Part shown: positions 23,344-31,863 of the stretch, piece after piece
Layout: the number at the start of each line of letters is the position of its first letter
Position numbering within the stretch: the stretch's first letter is position 1
From: Chloroflexota bacterium
GTDB lineage: Bacteria; Chloroflexota; Limnocylindria; Limnocylindrales; CSP1-4
NCBI GenBank assembly: GCA_017853275.1
Contig: JAFMJV010000026.1
Span: 1-33,473, forward strand
Length of the DNA: 33,473 bases
Reading direction: 5' to 3'
The notes under the pieces: generated by a model
Database searches by the model: none
What the model was told of the DNA's origin: nothing
What the model saw: only the letters and a program-made list of their open reading frames with translations
Position numbers and translations under genes: made by a program

Positions 23344-26300
23344 ATGGACCAGAGGAAGCTCGTGCTCGCGGCCGGGATGGCCGCGCTGCTCGTCACGTCG
23401 CTCATGCCGGCCACTGCCGGTGCGCGCGAGCGCGCACGCTTCGAGCCCCAGGACGGACGGGTCCGGAAGGCGGCCCTCCAGCGGCTCCCCTCGGCCCTCG
23501 CGGGCTCCCGCAAGGTCAACGTCATCGTCGAGCTCGAGGGGAAGCCGGTCGCGGCCTACCAGGGCGCCGCGATCGCGATCGGCGACACGCTGAGCCGCGA
23601 GCGGAAGACGGAGCTGCGGCGCGAGATCGTCCGCCGCCAGGCCCCCGCCCGCGTGGCGATCGGCCGCGCCGGCGGGACCGTCCGCGCCTCCTACACGGAC
23701 GTCCTCAACGGCGTGCGCATCGAGGCGCGCCTCCGCGACCTCAAGGGGATCGGGAACCTCCCCGGGGTGAAGAAGGTGTGGCGGATCCCCCTCCACACGC
23801 GCGCGAACGAGAACGTCGTCCTCGAGACCGGCGCCGCGTCCACCTGGGGACGCACGGGCCTCACCGGCGAGGGCGTGAAGATCGCGATCATCGACAGCGG
23901 GATCAACTACTACCACAAGACCTTCGGCGGGGAGGGGCTGGCCGCCTGGGAGGCGGACGACGGCACGAACGCCGGCGCGAACTTCCCCACCGAGAAGGTG
24001 ATCGGCGGCTGGGACTTCGTCGGGGACGACTACGAGGGGTCGGAGCAGCCGATCCTCCAGCCGGATGACGACCCGCTCGACTGCAAGGCCGAGGATGCCG
24101 GGACCGTCCAGCACGGGACCCATGTCGCCGGTACCGCGGCCGGCTACGGCGTCACCGGGGACGGCGAGACCTACGACGGCCCCTGGACCGCCTCCGCGAT
24201 CGAGGGTGCCGGGCTCCGGATCGGCCCCGGCACGGCGCCGGAGGCCTCGATCCTCGCCTACCGGGTCTTCGGGTGCGATGGCGGCACCTTCCTCACCATC
24301 GACGCGATCGACCGCGCCGTCCGCGATGGCGCGGACGTCATCAACATGTCGCTCGGCTCGGAGTTCGGTAACCCCGGCTCGGTCGACGCGGTCGCGTCGG
24401 ACAACGCTGCGCTCGCCGGGGTCGTCGTCGTCGCTTCCGCGGGGAACAGCTCGTCCTCGGCCTACATCACCGGATCACCCGGTTCTTCCACCCGCACGAT
24501 CACCGTGGCCGCCTGGGACGGGGTCCCGCGATTCCCCCGTGCCCAGGTCCAGCTCCCCGGCGGGGTGAACCTGCGCGCGATCCACGCGAACGATTCGGAT
24601 GCCCTCCCGGTCTCCGGGGGCATCAACGTCTTCCAGGACGATCCCGGCACGACCGGAGATGACGAGACGGGCGAGGGCTACGAGAACCTCGGCTGCCACG
24701 ACGCGGACTACACGTACAACGGCTTCCAGGCCGGCGAGATCGCCGTCGTCTCGCGCGGCATCTGCGACCGGACCTTCCGGGCGGTCCGCGGCCAGGCGAA
24801 CGACGCCGCCGCGGTGATCATGGTGAACACCGTGGATTCGCTCCCGCCCTTCGAGCAGAAGCTCCCCAACGTGAGCATCCCCTTCATCGGTGTCGCGTCG
24901 AGCGCCGCCGGCGCCCTGGACGATGCGGATGGTGCGTCCGCCACGATCGTCGCGAACGGGACGATCGCGAACCCCAGCTACGGCGATCTCGCCGACTTCA
25001 GCTCCCGCGGACCCGGCCGGATCGAGAACCTCGTGAAGCCGGACGTGAGCGCCCCTGGCGTGAGCGTCCTCTCCGCCTGGGGCGCGACCACGGCCCAGGG
25101 GATCGCCTACTCCGGGACCTCCATGGCCGCTCCGGCGACCGCCGGAGTCGCCGCGCTCGTCCGGGAGGCGCATCCGGGCTGGTCGCCCCGCGCGATCAAG
25201 GGGGCGATCGTCGGGACCGCCGCCGCCGGCAAGGTGGAGGACTACACCGTCCGCGGCGCCGGCGCCGGCCTCGTCCGGGCGCTCCCGGCGGTGAACACCC
25301 TCGTCTACGCCACCACGGGACCGGGCACCTCCTCGATCACCTTCGGTGCCCAGGAGGGCGGGAACCGGCCCGGCTCGAGCACGAGCATCCGCGAGGTGCG
25401 GACCTTCACCCTCGTGAACGGATCGAGCCGCCCGGTCAGCTACGCGCTCTCGAACCGCTTCCACGGCGGCTCGCTCGGCGCGTCCGTCTCCCTCTCGAAC
25501 TCGGTCGTCACGATCCCGGCCCGCTCCAACCGGACCGTCCGCGTCACGCTCACGATGTCCGAGAGCGCTGCGGCCGCCCTCCCGGCGACCGCGCCCTTCC
25601 ACAGCCAGGCCTACGAGATCGATGGCGCGGGTGACCCCTATGCGCCGGTCACGAACGTGGCGGGGATCATCTCCGCCCGGCCGCTCACGGATGCGCCCGG
25701 CGCGGAGGCGCTCGGGATCCCCTGGATCCTCGTCCCGCGCGGCATCTCCGATCTCCGGCCCGTGCCGAGCACGCGCAGCGCCTGGGCGCCGGAGGAGGGC
25801 GGGATCCTCTCCTCCACGATCCGCGTCCGCAACGACGGGATCCACAAGGGCTGGGCGGATCTCTACTCCTGGGGCCTCCGGGACACGCAGGAGACGGGGG
25901 GCGCGATGGACCTGCGCGCGGGCGGCGTCCAGTCGCTTCCGGCCGAGGTCTGTGGCGTGGAGCCCGACCCCGATGATCGCTGCCTCGTCTTCGCCCTCAG
26001 CACCTGGGGTGCCTGGGACAACGCGGCGGCCTACGAGTTCGACGTCAACCTCTTCCTCGATGGCGACGACGAGCCGGACCTCCTCCTCATCGCGATCGAC
26101 GACGGGCTCCTCGGGGGCTACCCGGGGGTCACCGCCGTCGTCGCCGCCGACCCGGAGACCTTCGACGTCTATGCCTACTACTGGGCGGGGGTCGGGATGA
26201 ACGCGTCCACGATCACCCTTCCCGTCCTTGCCAGCGAGATCGGCCTCTCACCGGAGGGCGATACCTCCTTCCGCTACTCCGCGACCGGATGGGTCTTCTA

Positions 26301-26592
26301 CGACGATGACTACACCGGGCTCTGGCTGGATGCCATGGGGACCGGCATGAACGAGGACGGCGCGAGCCCCTTCGCCCATTACGACGCGTTCGCTCCGGTC
26401 CTCTCCAACGGGACCTTCACGAACGTGAACCCGGGCGGCTCGCGGACCGTCCCGCTCGCGATCGACCAGGAGCGCTACGACCCGCTCGGGAAGTCGCACC
26501 TCGGCTGGATGGTCGTGACGATGGACGACGCAGCCGGCGAGGCCCAGGCGGATCTCGTCCCGGTGGGCGAGCTCCCCGTCCTCGTGGACTAG
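23344..26592 (+). CDS. Secreted subtilisin-like (S8) serine protease with PA domain
   Basis: A large exported protease of 1082 residues. Residues 1-27 form a Sec signal peptide (cut after ATAGA). An inhibitor-I9-like prodomain covers about 55-155. The S8 domain carries the triad Asp184 (AIIDSG), His257 (HGTHVAGT) and Ser593 (SGTSMAAP), with oxyanion Asn368 (SAGNSS). A protease-associated (PA) domain is inserted between about 400 and 530, with GEIAVVSRG. After 620 come a beta-rich, fn3-like domain and about 300 residues I cannot assign. There is no sortase motif or C-terminal anchor. The frame is open to an ATG at 23248, but that start would place 32 non-hydrophobic residues before the signal, so I use 23344. 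It probably degrades extracellular protein for nutrition. Confidence 0.92.
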   Translation: MDQRKLVLAAGMAALLVTSLMPATAGARERARFEPQDGRVRKAALQRLPSALAGSRKVNVIVELEGKPVAAYQGAAIAIGDTLSRERKTELRREIVRRQAPARVAIGRAGGTVRASYTDVLNGVRIEARLRDLKGIGNLPGVKKVWRIPLHTRANENVVLETGAASTWGRTGLTGEGVKIAIIDSGINYYHKTFGGEGLAAWEADDGTNAGANFPTEKVIGGWDFVGDDYEGSEQPILQPDDDPLDCKAEDAGTVQHGTHVAGTAAGYGVTGDGETYDGPWTASAIEGAGLRIGPGTAPEASILAYRVFGCDGGTFLTIDAIDRAVRDGADVINMSLGSEFGNPGSVDAVASDNAALAGVVVVASAGNSSSSAYITGSPGSSTRTITVAAWDGVPRFPRAQVQLPGGVNLRAIHANDSDALPVSGGINVFQDDPGTTGDDETGEGYENLGCHDADYTYNGFQAGEIAVVSRGICDRTFRAVRGQANDAAAVIMVNTVDSLPPFEQKLPNVSIPFIGVASSAAGALDDADGASATIVANGTIANPSYGDLADFSSRGPGRIENLVKPDVSAPGVSVLSAWGATTAQGIAYSGTSMAAPATAGVAALVREAHPGWSPRAIKGAIVGTAAAGKVEDYTVRGAGAGLVRALPAVNTLVYATTGPGTSSITFGAQEGGNRPGSSTSIREVRTFTLVNGSSRPVSYALSNRFHGGSLGASVSLSNSVVTIPARSNRTVRVTLTMSESAAAALPATAPFHSQAYEIDGAGDPYAPVTNVAGIISARPLTDAPGAEALGIPWILVPRGISDLRPVPSTRSAWAPEEGGILSSTIRVRNDGIHKGWADLYSWGLRDTQETGGAMDLRAGGVQSLPAEVCGVEPDPDDRCLVFALSTWGAWDNAAAYEFDVNLFLDGDDEPDLLLIAIDDGLLGGYPGVTAVVAADPETFDVYAYYWAGVGMNASTITLPVLASEIGLSPEGDTSFRYSATGWVFYDDDYTGLWLDAMGTGMNEDGASPFAHYDAFAPVLSNGTFTNVNPGGSRTVPLAIDQERYDPLGKSHLGWMVVTMDDAAGEAQADLVPVGELPVLVD

Positions 26593-26616
26593 ACCTCTCC
26601 GGAAACCCTTTCGCGC

Positions 26617-26643
26617 AGGGCCCCGGCGGACCGCCGGGGCCCT
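26617..26643. terminator. Strong bidirectional hairpin between subtilisin and SRAP genes
   Basis: AGGGCCCCGGC (26617-26627), the loop GGACC and GCCGGGGCCCT (26633-26643) form a perfect 11-base-pair stem. It lies in the 54-base gap between two converging genes, so it can serve both strands. There is no long U-tract, which is usual at this base composition. Confidence 0.7.
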
Positions 26644-26646
26644 CGC

Positions 26647-27441
26647 TCATCCGCCGCCGGGCGGATCGTCGAAGAGGCGTCCCTGCGCGGTCTCCGGCTC
26701 TGCGGCCACCGCACGGCGCCCGCGTCCGGAGCCACCGGTCGGCCGCGCATCCGCGGCCTCCGGATCGACCGGCTCGATGAGCGCGGGCCCGTCATTGCGT
26801 ACGTTGTTCACGGCGCGCGAGACGGGGACGAGCTCCAGCACGTCATCCGGAGCGGGGGAGAGGATCGCGGAGGCCTCACCGGGGTCGGGGAGCGCCGGAT
26901 CGAGCCAGGCCTCCCAGCGCTCCCGCGGAAGGAGGACCGGCATCCGGTCGTGGATCGTGCCGATCCGGCCGTTCGCCGGGGCCGTGATCACCGCCGCGCA
27001 GGGGACCCAGAGGCCGCTCTCCGGATCCTTCCAGGCGCTCCAGACCCCGGCCATCGCGAGGAGGCCGCCCTCGGGCGGGCGGCACAGGTAGGGCTGCCGG
27101 CTCCCGGAGACCTTGTCCCACTCGTAGAAGCCGTCGCTGGGCACGATGCAGCGGCGCTTCGCGAAGGAGCTCCGGAAGGCGGGGCTCGTGGCGACCGTCT
27201 CCGAGCGCGCGTTGAACATCCGCGCGCCCTCCGAGGCCTTCACCGCCCAGGGCGGGATGAGGCCCCAGCGGACCTGGGTGACGACCCGGGTATCGTCCCG
27301 CCGCAGGACGACGAGGACGGGGTCCGTGGGCGCGACGTTGTAGCGCGGCACGAAGGCATCCAGGCCTTCGCCGCGCAGCTCCGCCCCGAAGCTCGCCGCG
27401 ATCGTCGCGGGATCGGTCCGCTGGGTCATCCGTCCGCACAT
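26647..27441 (-). CDS. SRAP-domain protein (YedK/HMCES family)
   Basis: Forms a covalent thiazolidine link with abasic sites in single-stranded DNA and shields them during replication. All key residues are present in this 264-residue protein: Cys2 (MCGR), which becomes the N terminus after Met removal, Asn77 in FNARSE, Glu107 in GFYEW and His164 in TIHDRMP. The C-terminal 35 residues are disordered, Pro/Gly-rich and end in LFDDPPGGG. LFD is somewhat like a sliding-clamp-binding peptide (QGRLFDD), which is speculative. The ATG at 27441 follows CAGGAT by six bases, which can be read as a weak -10 or as an AGGA ribosome binding site. It is usually annotated as an SOS response-associated peptidase. 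Confidence 0.93.
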   Translation of the reverse strand: MCGRMTQRTDPATIAASFGAELRGEGLDAFVPRYNVAPTDPVLVVLRRDDTRVVTQVRWGLIPPWAVKASEGARMFNARSETVATSPAFRSSFAKRRCIVPSDGFYEWDKVSGSRQPYLCRPPEGGLLAMAGVWSAWKDPESGLWVPCAAVITAPANGRIGTIHDRMPVLLPRERWEAWLDPALPDPGEASAILSPAPDDVLELVPVSRAVNNVRNDGPALIEPVDPEAADARPTGGSGRGRRAVAAEPETAQGRLFDDPPGGG

Positions 27442-27492
27442 GGCGTCATCCTGCCAGAGCGGACGGGAGCGGCCCCGGGGCGGGGCGGCGGG

Positions 27493-28287
27493 TCAGCCCC
27501 GCCCGATCCGCCGGCCGAGGGACCAGAGCGCGCCGTGGAGGACGACCGACCAGACGAAGACGAGCGCGAGGGCGAGCATCACGACCCCGAGGAGGCTGGT
27601 GACCCGCGTTCCCGCGGCCGCGATCTCCCCGGCGAAGCTGTCCGCGCCCGTCCCCAGCTCGCGGACGGTGGCCGCCGCGTTCGTGAGGCCGGCGGCGAGC
27701 TCGTCCCCCTTCTCGGCGATCGTCGTGGCGGTCGCCTTCACCTCGCCGGAGGCGGCACCCGCCTCCCCGATCGCGCTGACGATCCCGTCCACTGTCGTGA
27801 GCCCCTCGTCGATCCTCCCGAGGACGTCGAGCGGCCCCTGCGGCACGTCGAAGGCGGGCACAAGGCGGTCGATCGTGTGGACGAGGTCGACCGCTGTCTC
27901 CGCCTTCTCGCGCAGGTCGAGGTAGCGCTCCTTCAGGTTCGCGTAGCGATCCGAGACCCCGGTGAGCTCGCCGATGATCCCCACCAGGGCATCCGCCACG
28001 GGGGCGGGCTCGGCCGCGATGCCGCGCGCCTTCTCCGCGATCGCGCTCACCTCGGCGGCGCGCTCATCGAGCGCGCTCGCGATCGTCTCTGCGCCCGCGG
28101 TCACCTTCGCGATCCCGCGGTCGCCGGTGGCGAGGACCTCGCCCCAGCGATCCTCGACCCAGCTGCGCCCCACGAGGAGGCCGAGGACGATGGCGATCGA
28201 GGCGATCGCGCCGATGATCCCCACGACCTGGGCGAGCCGCCCCAGACCCCGCTTCGATGTCCCCGTGCTGCCGTTCGGCGTGCTCAT
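27493..28287 (-). CDS. Doubly membrane-anchored helical protein, unknown function
   Basis: I do not recognise this 264-residue protein. One membrane helix lies near residues 18-40 and a second near 232-253. Between them about 185 residues are Ala/Glu/Lys/Asp-rich, almost free of Pro and Cys except for a short PVAD and PQGP break, and fit long amphipathic helices or coiled coils. This layout recalls chemoreceptor-like or methyl-accepting linker regions and YtxH/apolipoprotein-like helical proteins, but no catalytic or signalling motif is visible. Both ends would face the cytoplasm, with the helical part outside, if the positive charges around residues 11-17 hold the N terminus inside. It starts 48 bases after the LLM oxidoreductase gene and ends 51 bases before the SRAP gene. 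Confidence 0.65.
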   Translation of the reverse strand: MSTPNGSTGTSKRGLGRLAQVVGIIGAIASIAIVLGLLVGRSWVEDRWGEVLATGDRGIAKVTAGAETIASALDERAAEVSAIAEKARGIAAEPAPVADALVGIIGELTGVSDRYANLKERYLDLREKAETAVDLVHTIDRLVPAFDVPQGPLDVLGRIDEGLTTVDGIVSAIGEAGAASGEVKATATTIAEKGDELAAGLTNAAATVRELGTGADSFAGEIAAAGTRVTSLLGVVMLALALVFVWSVVLHGALWSLGRRIGRG

Positions 28288-28335
28288 CCCCGCGTCGTGC
28301 TCCCTTCCCTTGCCCGGCCCGGTGGGCCGGCGTGC

Positions 28336-29232
28336 TCAGCGATCCCGGAGGATCCGGACGGCCTCGCCGATCCGCTCCACCGAGGCGATCGTCATCGGCT
28401 CCGGCCAGATCATCGCGTGGCCGTAGCCGGCCTCCGCGAAGGCATGAAGCCCGGCCGCCAGCGCGGCCGCGTCCCCCATCAGGTCCTTCTCCCGGTTCCC
28501 CGTGGGCCCCGGCAGATCGGCATCCGGGAAGCGGATCGAGACACCCACGGTCCGCTCCACGGCGCGCGGGTCCCGGCCCACCTCCTCGCAGGCCTGCGTC
28601 AGCTCCGCGTTGCGGGCTGCGAGGACGGCGTCATCCGGTCGCGCCACCCAGGCCCCGTTCCAGGCGTCCGCCCAGCGCGCCACGATGCGCATCATCCGGC
28701 CGCCCCGCGCCGACGAGAGAAGCGGGATCCGGCGTGCCGGCGGCGGGAGGAGGACCGCATCGTCCGTCTGCCAGAAGTCGCCCGGGAAGGTGACCCGCTC
28801 GCCATCCAGGAGGCGCCGGAGGATCTGGAACCCTTCCTCGGTCCGGCCGAGCCGGTGATCGAGCGGGAAGCCGAAGGCGCGGTATTCCGGGTCGTGCCAG
28901 CCTGCGCCCACCCCGAGCGTGAGGCGCCCTTCGGCGGCCTCGTCCAGGGTGACCGCGGCCTTGGCGAGGATCGCCGGGTGGCGGAAGCGCATCCCGAGGA
29001 CCATGGTGCCGAGCTCGATCCGCGAGGTCGTGGCGGCGAGGAGCGAAAGGATCGTCCACGGCTCGTGCGCGCCACGCTCCGGCTGGTCCGGGAAGCGGAA
29101 GATCGCGTGGTCGAAGGCCCACAGCGAATCGAGCCCCGCCGCCTCCGCCGCCGATGCGTAGGCCCGGACCTCCGCCCAGCTCCCGGGCGGGTTCGCGTGG
29201 CTCCCCATCGGCAGGATGACGCCGACCTTCAT
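28336..29232 (-). CDS. LLM-class (luciferase-like) F420-type oxidoreductase
   Basis: A flavin/F420-dependent TIM-barrel oxidoreductase of 298 residues, closest in pattern to the TIGR03619-like F420 group. It starts MKVGVILPMG, then AEAAGLDSLWAFDH at about 37-50, SRIELGTMVLGM in the middle, and GRLTLGVGAGWHDPEYRAFG near 110-130, all standard for the family. The ATG at 29232 has GGGAG upstream; an ATG eight codons earlier lacks support. F420 dependence is inferred from the family and would fit Actinomycetota or Chloroflexota. The substrate is unknown. It is divergent from a sugar dehydrogenase. Confidence 0.85.
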   Translation of the reverse strand: MKVGVILPMGSHANPPGSWAEVRAYASAAEAAGLDSLWAFDHAIFRFPDQPERGAHEPWTILSLLAATTSRIELGTMVLGMRFRHPAILAKAAVTLDEAAEGRLTLGVGAGWHDPEYRAFGFPLDHRLGRTEEGFQILRRLLDGERVTFPGDFWQTDDAVLLPPPARRIPLLSSARGGRMMRIVARWADAWNGAWVARPDDAVLAARNAELTQACEEVGRDPRAVERTVGVSIRFPDADLPGPTGNREKDLMGDAAALAAGLHAFAEAGYGHAMIWPEPMTIASVERIGEAVRILRDR

Positions 29233-29274
29233 CCCTACTCCCTTCCTCCCCGGCACGGCTGCGCCGGTCCGTGG

Positions 29275-29280
29275 ATGGTA
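29275..29280 (-). promoter_or_regulatory. Candidate -10 (TACCAT) for the LLM oxidoreductase gene
   Basis: On the minus strand GACTACCATCC lies about 43 bases upstream of the ATG at 29232, leaving a leader near 36 bases with a GGGAG ribosome binding site. The 89-base gap also carries the plus-strand TAGGCT box, so it is a compact divergent control region. Confidence 0.35.
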
Positions 29281-29309
29281 GTCGGCGCAGCGTCCGGGCG
29301 CCGGTCCGC

Positions 29310-29315
29310 TAGGCT
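29310..29315 (+). promoter_or_regulatory. Candidate -10 (TAGGCT) for a leaderless sugar dehydrogenase transcript
   Basis: GGTCCGCTAGGCT is followed by six bases and the ATG at 29322. The bases GGTCCGCTA also precede the leaderless-type ATG at 11428, so the sequence context as well as the spacing is shared. No ribosome binding site is present. Confidence 0.42.
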
Positions 29316-29321
29316 GCGCCG

Positions 29322-30302
29322 ATGAGCAGCGCGCAGACGCCCGTGCGGTGGGGGATCATCGGCACCGCGAAGATCAACGCCAAGCTCCTCGCCGGCGCGG
29401 CGACCGTGGAGGGGATGGAGGTGGCCGCGGTCGCCAGCCGCTCCGCGGAGACCGCCACCGCCTACGCCCGCGAGATGGGGATCCCGCGCGCCCACGGCTC
29501 GTACGAGGCGCTCCTTGCCGATCCGGCGATCGATGCCGTCTACATCTCCCTCCCGAACAGCCTCCACCACCCCTGGACCCTCGCCTCGCTCCGTGCCGGG
29601 AAGCACGTCCTGTGCGAGAAGCCGTACACGCGGCTCCCGGAGGAGGTCGAGGAGGCGTGGGCCGCTGCGGATGGCGCGGGCCGCGTCCTCCAGGAGGCCT
29701 TCATGTGGCGCCACAGCCCGCAGACGCGCCGGCTCCTCGAGCTCCTGCCGCGGATCGGGCCGCTCCAGATCATCCGGGCCACCTTCTCCTTCCCGCTCGG
29801 GGACCCTGCCGACGTCCGCCTCCAGCCGGATCTCGCGGGCGGATCCCTCATGGACGTCGGCTGCTACACGGTGAGCGCAGCGCGCCTGATCGCGGGCGAG
29901 GAGCCGGACCGGGTCCACGGCGAGCAGCTCGTGGGACCGTCGGGCGTGGACCTCCGCTTCAGCGGCCTTCTCCATTTCCCGCGCGGGATCACGGCGCTCA
30001 TCGCCTCCGGCTTCACGACCGCCCACCAGGGCCTGGAGGTCGTGGGCCGCCACGGATCGCTCTTCGTGCCGGACCCGTGGCACGCGCGCTCCGGGACGAT
30101 CCTCCTCCGCACCGAGGCGGGCGAGGAGGCGATCCACGTCCCCTTCCGCGACCCCTACGGGGCGGAGCTCGAGGACATGAACGCCGCGATCCGCGGCGAG
30201 GACCGGCCGCTCCTCGGCCGCGAGGACGCGCTCGGCCAGGCGACGACGATCGCCGCGCTCTACCGGGCCGCGGAGACGGGGAGCGCCGTCACGCTCGGCT
30301 GA
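29322..30302 (+). CDS. Gfo/Idh/MocA-family sugar dehydrogenase
   Basis: NAD(P)-dependent oxidoreductase of 326 residues. The Rossmann fold starts with GIIGTAKIN at 11-19, followed by the catalytic Lys100 in CEKP (98-101). The C-terminal domain includes GGSLMDVGCYTV at 173-184, where Asp178 and Tyr182 are typical active-site residues. The pattern best fits the D-xylose 1-dehydrogenase (NADP)/dihydrodiol dehydrogenase branch, rather than classical myo-inositol 2-dehydrogenase (IolG). It could still supply inosose to the iol genes 7 kb away, but nothing in the sequence shows this. It has a leaderless-type promoter and is followed by the suf promoter. Confidence 0.85.
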   Translation: MSSAQTPVRWGIIGTAKINAKLLAGAATVEGMEVAAVASRSAETATAYAREMGIPRAHGSYEALLADPAIDAVYISLPNSLHHPWTLASLRAGKHVLCEKPYTRLPEEVEEAWAAADGAGRVLQEAFMWRHSPQTRRLLELLPRIGPLQIIRATFSFPLGDPADVRLQPDLAGGSLMDVGCYTVSAARLIAGEEPDRVHGEQLVGPSGVDLRFSGLLHFPRGITALIASGFTTAHQGLEVVGRHGSLFVPDPWHARSGTILLRTEAGEEAIHVPFRDPYGAELEDMNAAIRGEDRPLLGREDALGQATTIAALYRAAETGSAVTLG

Positions 30303-30342
30303 GCGTGCCTTTCCGGCGGCTGCCCGCGCGGCGCCACCGGGT

Positions 30343-30371
30343 TTGACGGTCGGGGCGGGAAATCCGATAAT
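30343..30371 (+). promoter_or_regulatory. Strong sigma70-like promoter of sufBD
   Basis: TTGACG (30343-30348), a 17-base spacer and GATAAT (30366-30371) each match consensus at five of six positions. This is the only clear two-part promoter of that quality in the window. Transcription would start near 30378, giving a leader of about 80 bases. The leader holds a CGCCG/CGGCG stem near 30389-30407, a possible site for control, and a GGAGCGAG ribosome binding site. Confidence 0.7.
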
Positions 30372-30459
30372 CGGGGTCGGAATTGACTTCGCCGTCCGCC
30401 ATCCGGCGTGACCCACCCGACGAACCTCTTCCGACCCCTTCGAGACCGGCAGGAGCGAG

Positions 30460-31863
30460 ATGACCGACACGCGCGAGCTCGTCCAGGACCGTCGTGCGGA
30501 ATACGCCTTCCACGACGACATCGTCTACCTCCACGAGTCGGGCCGCGGCCTCTCGCGGCAGACGGTGGAGGAGATCTCCGCCCTCAAGGGCGAGCCGGAC
30601 TGGATGCTCCAGCTCCGCCTGCGCGCCTACGAGCACTTCGAGAAGCGCGCCATGCCCACCTGGGGCGGCGATCTCGGCCGGATCGACTTCGGGAAGATCG
30701 TCTACTACCGGAAGCCCTCGGAGCGCGAGGAGAAGTCCTGGGACGACGTCCCGGAGCAGATCAAGAAGACCTTCGAGCGGCTGGGCATCCCGGAGGCGGA
30801 GCGCAAGTTCCTCGCCGGCGTCGGCGCCCAGTACGACTCCGAGGTCGTCTACCACTCCGTGCGCGAGGAGCTCTCCAAGCTCGGCGTCGTCTTCATGGGC
30901 ACGGACCAGGGCCTGAAGGAGTACCCGGAGATCTTCCGGAAGCACTTCGGCACGGTCGTCCCCGCGGAGGACAACAAGTTCAGCGCGCTGAACGCGGCCG
31001 TCTGGTCCGGCGGATCGTTCGTCTACGTGCCGCCGGGGGTGGAGGTCCCCCTCCCGCTCCAGGCCTACTTCCGGATCAACGGCGAGAACACCGGCCAGTT
31101 CGAGCGCACCCTGATCGTCGTGGACGAGGGCGCGAGCGTCCACTACATCGAGGGCTGCACCGCCCCGATCTACGCAACCGATTCGCTCCACGCCGCGGTC
31201 GTGGAGGTCGTTGCGCTGCCGGGCTCCAAGGTCCGCTACACCACGATCCAGAACTGGTCGAACGACGTCTACAACCTCGTCACCAAGCGCGCCCATGCGC
31301 ACGAGCGGGCCACCGTCGAGTGGATCGACGCGAACACCGGCTCGAAGCTGACGATGAAGTACCCGAGCATCTACCTGCGCGGCCGGGGTGCCACGGCGGA
31401 CATCATCAGCGTCGCCGTCGCCGGCCACGAGCAGCACCAGGACACGGGCGCCAAGGTCGTCCACCTCGCCCCGGACACCCGCTCCCGGATCGTCTCCAAG
31501 TCGGTCTCCAAGGACGGCGGCCGGGCCACCTACCGCGGCGCGGTGAAGGTCTCCCCCGGCGCCACGAACGTCGTCGCCAGCGTCCGCTGCGACGCGCTCA
31601 TGCTGGACGCCGAGAGCCGGAGCGACACGTACCCCTACATCGACATCCAGGAGGACGACACGACCCTCACCCACGAGGCGACGGTCGGGAAGATCTCCGC
31701 GGACCAGATCTTCTACCTCATGAGCCGCGGCCTGACGGAGAACGAGGCGCAGAACCTGATCGTCCAGGGCTTCCTCGAGGTCTTCACGAAGGAGCTCCCG
31801 ATGGAGTACGCGATCGAGTTCAACCGGCTCGTGAAGCTGGAGATGGAAGGTTCCCTCGGATGA
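30460..31863 (+). CDS. sufB: Fe-S cluster assembly scaffold SufB
   Basis: Core scaffold of the SUF system, forming a SufB-SufD complex on which Fe-S clusters are built with the ATPase SufC. The 467-residue protein shows the SufB N-terminal segment and the beta-helix core. The C-terminal block THEATVGKISADQIFYLMSRGL is present, with His405 and Glu406. Where E. coli SufB has a Cys in its YIECRN segment (by memory, Cys405), this protein has YIDIQ with Ile396. This matches actinobacterial-type SufB. The ATG at 30460 has a good ribosome binding site. It overlaps sufD by four bases (ATGA). Confidence 0.96.
   Translation: MTDTRELVQDRRAEYAFHDDIVYLHESGRGLSRQTVEEISALKGEPDWMLQLRLRAYEHFEKRAMPTWGGDLGRIDFGKIVYYRKPSEREEKSWDDVPEQIKKTFERLGIPEAERKFLAGVGAQYDSEVVYHSVREELSKLGVVFMGTDQGLKEYPEIFRKHFGTVVPAEDNKFSALNAAVWSGGSFVYVPPGVEVPLPLQAYFRINGENTGQFERTLIVVDEGASVHYIEGCTAPIYATDSLHAAVVEVVALPGSKVRYTTIQNWSNDVYNLVTKRAHAHERATVEWIDANTGSKLTMKYPSIYLRGRGATADIISVAVAGHEQHQDTGAKVVHLAPDTRSRIVSKSVSKDGGRATYRGAVKVSPGATNVVASVRCDALMLDAESRSDTYPYIDIQEDDTTLTHEATVGKISADQIFYLMSRGLTENEAQNLIVQGFLEVFTKELPMEYAIEFNRLVKLEMEGSLG

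Noticed and set aside
11416-29315. A shared CCGGTCCGCTA sequence before two starts as a dispersed repeat
   Set aside because: The match is short, GC-rich and found only twice; a common promoter context explains it better than a mobile repeat.
26950-29325. Plus-strand open frame of about 790 codons over the SRAP, helical and LLM genes
   Set aside because: It runs across three real minus-strand genes and their gaps, and its translation is low-complexity.
29322-30302. Calling the Gfo/Idh/MocA gene iolG
   Set aside because: Its pattern fits the xylose/dihydrodiol dehydrogenase branch better, and it lies 7 kb from the iol genes with its own promoter.
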